64,000 bases of DNA, from contig NC_040016.1 of assembly GCF_000972845.2 (NCBI RefSeq), forward strand, positions 21,372,807 through 21,436,806, given 5' to 3'. The notes under the pieces were generated by a model that did not search any database, was not told where the DNA came from, and saw only the letters and a program-made list of their open reading frames with translations. Below, in pieces: positions 24,150 to 33,305 of the stretch. The stretch's first letter is position 1, and each line of letters starts with the position of its first letter. Position numbers and translations under genes: made by a program. Origin of the DNA: Larimichthys crocea. Taxonomy: Eukaryota > Chordata > Actinopteri > Sciaenidae.

Positions 24150-25055
24150 TTCACAATTACCTGAAGCAAGTAAGACATACGGAGTAAGCACACCTTACTC
24201 TTCTTAATCAACTAGACCAGCTTGATTGAAGATAAATTCTTACTACAAAGAAGCTTCGTTAAAGTCAGTGTAAAGGCAAGTCTCAGATTTCTTTCAAACA
24301 CATTAAATATGTTGTAAAATAGTTGCTGAAAACACATGAAAAGACGATATGTCACTGAAATGTTGGTTCAAACAGTTTTTTACCAGTTTTAGGTCTCAGG
24401 ATTTTGTGGGCGGTCCTTAAAGGGTGGCTCGATGACACGCTGAGGCCACCAGAGAGACAGAGATGAATTCATCTCAGAGTGTTTTTAAAGTCAGTCAGGT
24501 GATTTTCTGAACTCATCTGACACATTTTGTACAAAAACATTCACTTTAACCAAATAAACGATGTAAAACATTCTTATCAGAGCGGAATAAACATCTCTCC
24601 TTCTCAACCAAGTAGATAAATCTTAACAATTAACAATTCAACTACAGTAGAACGGTTTATTCATCAACAACAAGTTGGTCAGTGCAGTAAGTCAACCAGT
24701 GAACCAAGCTACATTCTTCATTTGACCCTCTTACTTAGAGGAAATTAAAAATACCCAAGAAATGGTTTTGCATGAAGACCTAATTCCCACATGGGCGGGA
24801 TGAATAATAAGAACACATCCTGACCTACCTCTGTGCTGTAGATGACTCATTCTTAATGCAACCACGCAGCTTCTTTCAACACATCTTACCAGGAATACAC
24901 GAAAATATAATGTGACATTCTTATGTAATCCAGCTAAGCACATTATTAGAAGACTACCTCGATCTTCGCTCAGCCAAACCGACTGTGGTCTGCGCATATG
25001 ACCGTCGCTTCAAAATGTTTTAATCTCGTGTTATATCAAATTCATTAGGTAGATA
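24150..25055. other. Noncoding stretch, nothing recognised
   Basis: No open frame above 90 codons, no repeat boundary seen. Confidence 0.5.
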
Positions 25056-25935
25056 GTTTAGGCCAGGGGTCTGCAACCTATGGCAACCTATGGAAACCTA
25101 TGGCCAGATGTTGCTCTTTTGATGATGCATCTGGCTCGCAGGCAGGGGAGAAAGTAAGCCGGTCCGGTACTGCGTACCACTAAAGCATTCAGTGGTGGTA
25201 CGCAGTACCAGGAAGATAGGAGAGTGGCTGCCGGCTATAAAGCCCTCATTCAGAACCAGTCACGGCCGCACTCAGGGAAAATAGATTCTCTAGCAACATG
25301 CAGTCTTCCTTTTAACTCATTGCGAATTGTTTCTGAACTGTGTTTGAGTCCACGCTGGACGGAGCCTTGGCCGGGGATCTCTGCACCCGGCCTTCGAAAT
25401 GTGTACCTCACCTTTAATGTCTTAAATGTCTTAAAATCGGTACGGGTCACTCCGGTCACGGAACTTAGCAGGCAGCTGGCTGGAAGTCAGCTGGAAGACG
25501 GCTGCCATCCAGCTGGCGTTCAGCTTGAACGGGAACTTTTAAGTTGCTACTACTGTAGGAGAGTAAGCAGTAAGTTGTGTTTCGTGTTATTTTGTTCGCT
25601 CGGAATAGAAACCGCTTATGAGCTAACGTGAGTGCGCATGCGCGTCTACATCGGAAACACAGTGGTTGCTATGGGGATCGGTGCATGATCGGGACCATGC
25701 ATCACCAGAAGTATTTTATGTATTATTGGCTGGCTTCAGTATAACAGCGTTATTAAAAAGAATAACTCCAGAGACTTATCATACTCTAAAATTGTTGGTC
25801 TTACTCAAAGATGTACGCATTTATTTGTATTCAGTGTTAAAAAAAAATATTATATGGCTCTCACGGAAATACATTTTAAATATGTGGCTTTCATGGCTTT
25901 CTCAGACAAAAAGGTTCCCGACCCCTGGTTTAGGC
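25056..25935. mobile_element. hAT-type element with perfect 8-bp TSD
   Basis: The body is 25064-25927 (864 bp). The left end CAGGGGTCTGCAACC and the reverse complement of the right end CAGGGGTCGGGAACC match at 13 of 15. The identical octamer GTTTAGGC flanks both ends (25056-25063 and 25928-25935). Terminal CAGGGGTC and an 8-bp duplication are characteristic of hAT elements. The interior has a 135-codon frame (25224-25631) with no transposase motifs and a 15-bp inverted repeat at 25166-25209, so a second element may be nested inside. Confidence 0.9.
25166..25209. repeat. Perfect 15-bp inverted repeat, 14-bp loop
   Basis: GGTACTGCGTACCAC at 25166-25180 is the exact reverse complement of 25195-25209. 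It lies in the left part of the hAT-type element, just after GGGGAGAAAGTAAGCCGGTC, and could form a stable stem. Confidence 0.9.
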
Positions 25936-25984
25936 AAAACATCTCAGACAAAAAGGTTCCCGACCCCTGGTTTAGGCAAAACAT
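25901..25984. repeat. 42-bp tandem duplication over a transposon end
   Basis: Units 25901-25942 and 25943-25984 are identical. Each holds the last bases of the hAT-type element, its right terminus GACCCCTG, the target duplication GTTTAGGC and a few flanking bases. The duplication therefore happened after insertion and copied the element/host junction. Confidence 0.95.
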
Positions 25985-26825
25985 ATGTTTCATGAACAAT
26001 CTCTGATTGAACGTTGACCCTAACCCTGTTGACGTGGCCCCAAACAAAGAGGATAAACAGACAATCCAATCAAGAATACCTTCTTATACAAGCCCAGATC
26101 AGTGTTATTTAACCTGGACCAGGCAAAGTCACTAAGAACACAGCAGCCTTCCTTCAGTGACCCCTCACCCACTTCACAGCTGCTTTCCCTCCCCTCCGTC
26201 GTTAGCCTCTGCCACCCAACCAGAGACGGGCACACCAAGTCGTGACGGGGAGATGAAGGGAAGTCTGACCCTGAGGACACAAACTGTTTTAACTTCAGTT
26301 CATTACGGAGCCGCAGAGGTGAATGCTCTCACACCACATTAGCTTAATAAACGGACTCTTCCCCTGTCTGAGTCAGCCATGCATACACCTTCTCCCTCCA
26401 GTCTGGGCTGATTATGAATGAGGCTGTTAACACTGTGGAAAAAAAAGCCTTGTTTGTTTCAGACCACAGACTTTGTAGAGTTGATTCATTCCGTTATTGC
26501 TCGGACGGCAGCGTCAGTGTTCACAGAGTCATAAAGGAACAGCCCAGTTGTATAGAGGAGGCTGTCAGGGTTACAAAGAATGTAACATGAGACACAATGT
26601 TATTCACCTTACCCGAGCACTTCAATTGGACAGTTTCATGTTTTTTTGACATATCACTGCTACATTCTGTCTGTGTTTCCCACCAATTTGTTGGAAACTA
26701 TTTCACCCTGAAGCCATAATGTAAGTATTTGACATTTGGCTTTTGGTTTAAATTTTTTTCTTGAGTCAAGAAAGAAAATCCAACCCAAAAACCTGCTATT
26801 AATACTTCAGTGTGATATTTGAATG
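25985..26825. other. Noncoding stretch, nothing recognised
   Basis: Short frames only, with no repeat boundary seen. Confidence 0.5.
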
Positions 26826-27170
26826 AATTTATGAAGCGGAAACCTCCCTTGTTGTGAAATGAAGCCAATGCAAGAGTGCCAAAAACCTGCAGTTCATCAA
26901 ACGTCCACTTGAGGCTGGCTCCAGAAGTGAGTCAGTCTCCATAAGTCCCCATGTTAAAAACTTGACAGCAGAAATAAACATGTTTACAGCCTGGTACAAA
27001 AAACAGTTTTGGTCTCTGTAGCTAATTTCCCCGTTCATGACAACTGTACTGAGGGTGAATTTATATACAACTCACCTGTTCACATTATATTAAGGCTTAA
27101 AGTTATGCAGGATTAAGAGCGTGGACGCTTTGGGTGATTTTACAGGTGGCTTGTTTGAGCATTAAGGCTT
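26826..27170 (-). repeat. Dispersed repeat, copy 1 (reverse)
   Basis: Contains GAGGCTGGCTCCAGAAGTGA, CATGTTTACAGCCTGGTACA and AATTTCCCCGTTCATGACAA, which I recognise as a common fish dispersed repeat of unknown class. Its right part shares ATGCTCAAACAAGCCACCTG (reverse complement, about 27145-27165) with 39390-39420, supporting a second copy in opposite orientation. No terminal repeats seen. Confidence 0.5.
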
Positions 27171-28251
27171 CATTTAGCTCCATGTGTTGTGGATAAGAGC
27201 AGAGGACAGAGTCAAAACACCTTTTCACAAACCCGTGGGCGATGTCACAGAAACTATGTCCATGTTTCATACATGTTACTACAACTATAATATTGTATTA
27301 TTATTAATGCTGTATTATAATTTACGATACAAGCAAATGTTTTGTTTTTGGAGCAAGTCGTGGACTAAACGTGATTGCAACACAGTGACCACATCACAAA
27401 AACTCACTGCCTCCTTTATTGTAATGATTTGCTCAATGGCCCTTCAACACACTGTTCCTGTGTTCTCAGTTTCTTCCAGCATCGTCCCAGCCCTCCCTGT
27501 ACCTCCATGCCAGATGTATTAAACAGCAAATTTCTAGTTCAGTTCATTTGTACAGCACACGAGAGACACTCAGTAATAAAAGTAAATGCAAGGATTACTC
27601 AAGTGAAAGGAAAGAGCCAGAAGAAAGCAACAACAAAGCCTCCGACACTCTTTGTTTTCTTCTCGTGTTCTGGTTCATTATCCGAGCCTGTGGTGGCCTC
27701 GGTGAGTCCTGCCCGCTGATCAAACAAGAGAAGATCCACCTCTCTCCTCGATACATAAATGACTTCTGTTCGGTGAAAAGATGGAACAGAACAAGGAGCA
27801 GAGGAAGAAAGTATTCTCGTTTTAAAGTGCTACTAAAACATGTAGTTATAACCGTATTATTAAAACAGTATGCTGGCGTCTTGTTTGTGAAGTCCTCTGG
27901 TCATGAGACAGTTTTCACCAGCTGAAAGTAAAATAAATGAAGCAACAGAGCTCAGACGATGCTCCGTATCCGGCAGAATCTCTTTGACATTTGGCTAATG
28001 GTATTTTATATAAATTGTGCATTTCTGGTTTTTGTTCATTTAAACGTGACGAGCTTTTCAACTATAAAAATCAATCCTGATACATTCCCTGTTTTTTTTT
28101 TATTCCTTTTAAAAAATAAAATAAAAGCAAAAAATAATGAGCTCCGTGTATCTTAAGCCAGCATGCTTCATTAAGCGTGGCATAACTCGTGTGTGTGTGT
28201 GCCCATGACCTTAATTAAGTCTAGCCGAACTCATTAGGAATTCTTTATTTT

Positions 28252-28288
<37 letters not shown>

Positions 28289-29227
28289 ATCTATGGGATC
28301 CTTATTAACTGTGGCGGGACTTTTTCTTGCACGCTTGCATATATTTCTGTGTGTATGTTGTGCACGTGAACAAACGGGGCTGCACAAAATAAAGAAACAA
28401 AGAAAAAAAGGGAAATGTTAAGAGAAAGAGATTATAGCTCTATATGAATTTGTGTTATATTAATATGTGATAGAAAACAGCAAACGGGACAGTATTCTCG
28501 CAGCTGCACGGTATCAGAATACATTTTAATTATATCATTAATTATAGAACGTCTATCTGTTTTGAAACAGATGTACTGATTTGAAAAAAAGCAGAATAAG
28601 AAGAAGATAAGACCGACCTTTATCAAAATCAAAACTCCGAGCAAAGTCAAATTATTCAGATTATTCATGCGTCCTTGTCACGGCCCACTAGAAGATTTGC
28701 TTCACTTCAGCATAACTGCACAGAGTGCTCATCTCGTCTGCGGCGTCACACCTTTAAATCAGCACATCTCTATCCATTATTCACAGTGGAAGTCGGTGGA
28801 AATCTCACATAGCTTTTATTTAAAAGTTGGACATTTTAGACTCGCACTGCTGCTGCCGCTGCAGAAGTGTTCCCTCCGTGGCCATCCATTTTGTCAGGTT
28901 GGAGTCAACCTCCGGTCACCTTGGTCTGAAAACGAAGGCGAACAAACAAGAAGAGACAAAGAAAGAGGAAAGAAATATACGATGAGGGAGAGACTGACTC
29001 CGAAGCTGAGCTGAAGAACTTGATTTCCAATACTCCACCAAAACATCTCTACATGTTCGCTCACCGGGAGTCACAACAAGTTCACGTGTATTTCGTCAGA
29101 ATAGGAGGATTGGGATTGTACCCAGCATAGAAATATATCATATTAAGAGAATATTGCTATATGTATCCAAACTAAATGCCAAGACGTACATTTACCCTGA
29201 CGACTCGATTACTGCCAGGAGGTATGC
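27171..29227. other. Noncoding stretch, nothing recognised
   Basis: Three overlapping forward frames at 27184-27925 (up to 125 codons) show no family signature. A (GT)n tract lies at 28254-28286. Confidence 0.45.
28254..28286. repeat. (GT)n microsatellite
   Basis: About 16 GT units. Confidence 0.97.
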
Positions 29228-29504
29228 ATGTATACCAGGGATCTCCAATCTACGGCCCGCGGGCCACATCCGGCCCGCCTAAACAATTGGAGCGGCCCAC
29301 TTAACGATCCCAAACAATCCCTCTAAACATGGCCTATTTTTCAAAACTGCATTTTCCTACTATAAAATATCCACACTTAATGATTAAGCTTCGCATTCTA
29401 ATTAAAATCTACCTTATTTACGAACTATTTACAGTACTAGCTCATTTTCATCCCCTCACACAATGGTATATTCCAACATGACTTTGCTCGTGATCAACTT
29501 CCGT

Positions 29505-29782
29505 GCAGTCTGCCCGGGGGATTCGACTCGGCGGGTCAGGGACGGCCGCACAGTGCGGGAGGATCCCCTCGTGGGACCTCTCCCTGGCGCTGGCTGGCCT
29601 CCACCGGGCACATTTCCTCCGCGGCGGTGCGCCACGACCGGCTCTGGGTCAGCTTAGAAAGGCTCGGGGGCAAAGGTGGCTCACGGCTCCGGCCACGAGC
29701 TTTACAGCGCCCTGCTGCCCGGACCTCGCCGCTTCCCGGGGCCGTGGACTTAGTGCTCGCTGCGCCCTCTCCGCGACTGTCG
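29505..29782 (+). pseudogene. 28S rRNA D2 fragment, hAT-type element, first copy
   Basis: Runs from GCAGTCTGCCCGGGGGATTC through CGGCGGGTCAGGGACGGC, CATTTCCTCCGCGGCGGTGC, GACCGGCTCTGGGTCAGC, GGGGGCAAAGGTGGCTCACG and TTCCCGGGGCCGTGGACTTA to GCGACTGTCG. Motif order is that of the vertebrate 28S D2 segment. It is the least rearranged forward copy of the four. No rDNA outside D2 is attached. Confidence 0.82.
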
Positions 29783-29844
29783 AATCGCAACTTTCCCTTC
29801 CTCCCGCAACAAAATCGCAACAAAAATGTAAAAAGCAACTTTAA

Positions 29845-30026
29845 NNNNNNNNNNNNNNNNNNNNNNNNNNNNNNNNNNNNNNNNNNNNNNNNNNNNNNNN
29901 NNNNNNNNNNNNNNNNNNNNNNNNNNNNNNNNNNNNNNNNNNNNNNNNNNNNNNNNNNNNNNNNNNNNNNNNNNNNNNNNNNNNNNNNNNNNNNNNNNNN
30001 NNNNNNNNNNNNNNNNNNNNNNNNNN
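29845..30026. other. Assembly gap (182 N)
   Basis: Run of N. Sequence resumes at base 7 of the hAT-type element whose first copy is interrupted by the gap, so the gap separates two partly overlapping versions of that element. Confidence 0.98.
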
Positions 30027-30248
30027 TCTCCAATCTACGGCCCGCGGGCCACATCCGGCCCGCCTAAACAATTGGAGCGGTCCCCTTAACGATCCCAAAC
30101 AATCTCTCTAAACATGGCCTATTTTTCAAAATTGCATTTTCCTATTAATGACTAAGCTTGGCATTCTAATTAAAATCTACCTTATTTACGAACTATTTAC
30201 AGTACTAGCTAGTATTCTGACGTGACTTTGCTCGTGATCAACTTCCGT

Positions 30249-30476
30249 GCAGTCTGCCCGGTGGATTCGACTCGGCGGGTCAGGGACGGCCGCATGGTGC
30301 GGGAGGATCCCCTCGTGGGACCTCTCCGAGACCGGCTCTGGGTTGGCTTGGAAAGGCTCGGGGGCAAAGGTGCCTCACGGCTTCGGCCGCGAGCTTTACA
30401 GCGCCCTCCTGCCCGGACCTCGCCGCTTCCCTGGGCCGTGGACTTAGTGCTCGCTGCGCCCTCTCCTCGACTGTCG
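30249..30476 (+). pseudogene. 28S rRNA D2 fragment, hAT-type element, second copy
   Basis: Same segment as 29505-29782 but lacking about 50 bp (the CTGGCGCTGGCTGGCC to GGTGCGCCAC part). Other differences: GTGGATTCGACTCGGC at its start, ATGGTGCGGG where the first copy has CAGTGCGGG, and CTCGACTGTCG at its end. Differences of this size are too large for read errors alone, so it is a diverged copy or allele. Confidence 0.8.
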
Positions 30477-30727
30477 AATCGCAACGTATCACAACTTTCA
30501 CATCCACAAAATCGCAACAAAAATGTAAAAGGCAACTTTCACTGCAATTTTTTTGAAAACCTCATGTAACATCAGCGATTTTAGGCCGCAACTATTTCAA
30601 AAAAGGCCCACGACATCCTGGTGGGACTGATATCATTTCAGTTATAGACTGACCCCGGCCCCCCATCACAGAAAGGCAAGTTGATGTGGCCCGCACCAAA
30701 AAAAGTTTGGCGACCCCTGGTGTATAC

Positions 30728-32528
30728 TGTATATTATAAATACAGGAATGCCATTTGATCCCATCAGGGAGCGTTTGCAGCATCGTGAAGCAGACTCCGA
30801 CCGTTCTGACAACAAGAAGCTGCCCAATTAGATTATATCTCCAGCCCTACTTGTCCACTTAGATTATACCGGACTGACTGACTAAGTTTTTGTGCACAAA
30901 ATTGTCAGGAGCGGTGACCTGTCGGCGTTAAAGTCCTGTTTGCGTATGTGTGTATGTGTGTGTATATGAGGGACACTTAGCTCCTGTCGGCCGCTGTCTC
31001 CAGCTGCCGTTCGATTTAATCATCCTGACGCACCAGGTGGGATGGAGTTAATCTGCCTGACCTGACCCGGAGAGGAAAAAGCCGTCTGCATTCGATTTCA
31101 GTTTATCACGCTAAACAAGGTGCCGGGAAGAGAGTGTTACAAGAGACACTGAGAGAGAGAGAGAGATGATATCAAGGGCAAGGGAAGAAATAGCAGAACG
31201 TATTGTGCAGAATAAACATGGACTGCCTCCACATCAGCTGCTCACTTCTCCTGAATCATGTCGTGACTCATTCATCGGCCCTGTGTAGCTTGATGATTTG
31301 TACAGAAAGCCAAGAGCTCACCACTTGTTCCCTCATCAAAAGGTAAAAGGAGTCACAAGTGCAGCGGCACCAGAAAAGGCCAAAGCATTTATTTAAGTTC
31401 CATCAACCGAAGGGGATAAATGGAAATGTCACTACAGTCTCATTGCAGGATTTGTAAACCTGACAGGTCCGGTTCGCACCAACAGAGCAGTCAGACTGAG
31501 ATAGCGACCGTTCGTCTCCGTCGGATTTATGTTCATAATTCCACGCCGCGCTTCTGTTCAATGCTAAAACAGGAAGTTCTTTATGTAATAGTTTTGCGGG
31601 AGTGATGGATGAAATGACGGTGGACAGACTCACCGTGCAGTTTGTCTTCCAGTCAGCAGGACACACACTCGCTCTGTCTGTCTTTGCACTCTAAGCAAAC
31701 CTTTGCTTTTACATATGGCTTGTGCACATTGCTCCGCTGTGAAATACCTCGGGGGAAGGACGAGCATGTTTGACCACATGAAATAAACATGAAGCATTTT
31801 GCAACTGTCAGCCATATCGCACTCGGGTTTGAGAACGGGTCAATGGCAGGACGGGCAGGAGTATAGAAATGGACAGATGGACGATGTTCTCTGGCTTTTT
31901 AATGACAGAGGTAATGCTGTAAGATGACAGTGAGAGGTTCTGACTGTCACGGTCGTGATGATGGGCATGAAGATGACAGCACATGATGGTAACGATAATG
32001 ACTTTGACATGAACGCTCTTGCAGCTGAACAGTTTCACTCGCCTCTCTTATGCATGCTGTCTGCCAGTCCAAATGTTGCTGATGAAGGCTGATTGTAACG
32101 AGGTGAAATGGCTCGCTTCAGCCGTCCGAGGATGAGAGGAATGGATATTGAAGAATGAAACGAGTTAAACGGATCCCGATCGGAGTTTAAAGTTCATTTA
32201 AAAGCTTAATGTGGGAAGACATCGTTGGAAACTGTCGCTTTAGGAAAATATTCGGCAGGTTGATTGGATGAACCATCTCTTTATCATGTGTGAACATCAA
32301 CCAATCAGATCAGTGACAAGGAGGAAAATCCTTAAACACTGTTCTTTGCTCCTCTTTTAAGAAGCTGCCTCACAATTAGAACCATTTGGCAAGATTAGGT
32401 AAATTGGACGAGTAATAGTGGGAGATTAAAAACGATGACAATGAAGTAGCAATGAGTATTTTCTGTCTTTTGTATGTAACACCATTGAACAGTGTTTATT
32501 ATATTTATCTGTGTCTTTAAACATCTCC
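30728..32528. other. Noncoding stretch, nothing recognised
   Basis: Frames under 90 codons without known motifs. A short GA run occurs at 31149-31165. Confidence 0.5.
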
Positions 32529-32673
32529 TCAAAGGATCAGTGTGTAGGATTTAGTAGCATCTAGCAGTGTAGTTTCTTTCCAAGCGTGAGCGAAAAACTT
32601 GTGTCTAACTAGAGCCAGTGTTTAGCGGACTGTGGGAAAGAGGACCCATGGACTGTAGATCAATCAATACTCA

Positions 32674-33004
32674 TTTTAAGGTAGGGCTGCCACGATTAAT
32701 CGATTAGTCACGATTATGTTGACGAACAAAATCGTTGACAACTAATTTAGTAGGGACGGTGCGGGAGGATCCCCTCGTGGGGTCTCCGCCGGGCGCATTT
32801 CCTCCGCGGCAGCTCTGGGTCGGCATAGAAAGACTCGGGGGCGAAGGTGGCTCACGGCTCCGTCCGCGAGGTTTACAGCGCTCGCCCACCTGCCCCCTCC
32901 GGGACAGTCAATTTACGTATGATCCGATTAGTCGACTAATCGATAAAATAATCGGTGATTAGTCGACTATCAAAATAATCGTTTGTGGCAGCCCTATTTT
33001 AAAG
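32674..33004. mobile_element. hAT-type element nested in the MITE, with 28S fragment
   Basis: The body is 32682-32996 (315 bp). Ends are TAGGGCTGCCAC on both sides (12 of 12 inverted), followed by GATTA/TAATC-rich subterminal DNA. The flanking octamers TTTTAAGG (32674-32681) and TTTTAAAG (32997-33004) match at 7 of 8. The middle half is GC-rich and 28S-like, in sharp contrast with the AT-rich arms. It encodes no transposase. Confidence 0.88.
32753..32908 (+). pseudogene. 28S rRNA D2 fragment in the 32.7-kb hAT-type element
   Basis: GGGACGGTGCGGGAGGATCC leads into CGCCGGGCGCATTTCCTCCG, GCTCTGGGTCGGC, GGGGGCGAAGGTGGCTCACG and TTTACAGCGC. This is the same D2 block as in the other three copies but shorter at both ends, with different internal deletions. 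The arms of the 21.3-kb element (TTGCG-rich) are absent here, so this copy was not simply carried in by that element. Confidence 0.75.
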
Positions 33005-33059
33005 TAACAAATACGATGACGATTCTAATATTTAGATGATTGTACACGAATGATGGGAC

Positions 33060-33228
33060 CTTTCTTTGTGGAGTTTGCATGTGTGAATCTAAGTGTGAAT
33101 GGTTGACTGGCAATGTGTTTAGTGTGTACACCATCTCTCACCCAGTGTCAACTACTGTAGATCCGGCCCCACTCTCCATGCAACCCTGCAAAGGAAGTTT
33201 TTACTACAGTGGATGGACGAATTAAAAA
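33060..33228 (+). mobile_element. Retroelement tail nested in the MITE
   Basis: Starts TTCTTTGTGGAGTTTGCATG, continues AAGTGTGAATGGTTGACTGG and ends near GTGGATGGACGAATTAAAA. It matches, in order, the pieces of a common fish non-LTR-type 3' tail. The same family occurs at 24030-24140. Flanking MITE sequence continues on both sides. Confidence 0.6.
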
Positions 33229-33305
33229 CAGTGTTTTGTATATTATATTCCATTTCTGCTATATACTGTAAATAGACCCTTGAATCTTACACACTGGACC
33301 TTTAA

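Larger units (their letters stand above)
29228..30727. mobile_element. hAT-type element, internally duplicated across a gap
   Basis: The left end CAGGGATCTCCAATC starts at 29236. The right end at 30719 reads, in reverse complement, CAGGGGTCGCCAAAC (12 of 15 matching). Flanking octamers ATGTATAC (29228-29235) and GTGTATAC (30720-30727) match at 7 of 8, so the outer ends belong to one insertion. Inside, the left part is present twice, at 29242-29844 and 30027-30595, separated by a gap. Both contain a 28S-like fragment. The second also contains the AACCTCATG..ACATCAG arm found in the 21.3-kb element, implying that element family inserted here. No transposase is visible. Confidence 0.8.
32529..33305. 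mobile_element. TTAA-type MITE with two nested insertions
   Basis: The left end AAAGGATCAGTGTGTAGGAT and the reverse complement of the right end AAAGGTCCAGTGTGTAAGAT match closely, and the right terminus retains TTAA (33302-33305). The family is a common fish MITE, probably moved by a piggyBac- or Kolobok-type transposase since both target TTAA. The MITE body is interrupted by a hAT-type element (32682-32996) and by a retroelement tail (about 33060-33228). MITE sequence resumes in register after each. Confidence 0.75.

Noticed and set aside
25224..25631. 135-codon frame in the 25-kb hAT-type element as a transposase
   Set aside because: No BED finger, DDE or hAT dimerisation motif visible; the element is too short to be autonomous.
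29505..30476. A functional rDNA unit
   Set aside because: Only the D2 region is present, with deletions and inside transposon ends; no 18S, 5.8S or other 28S domains nearby.
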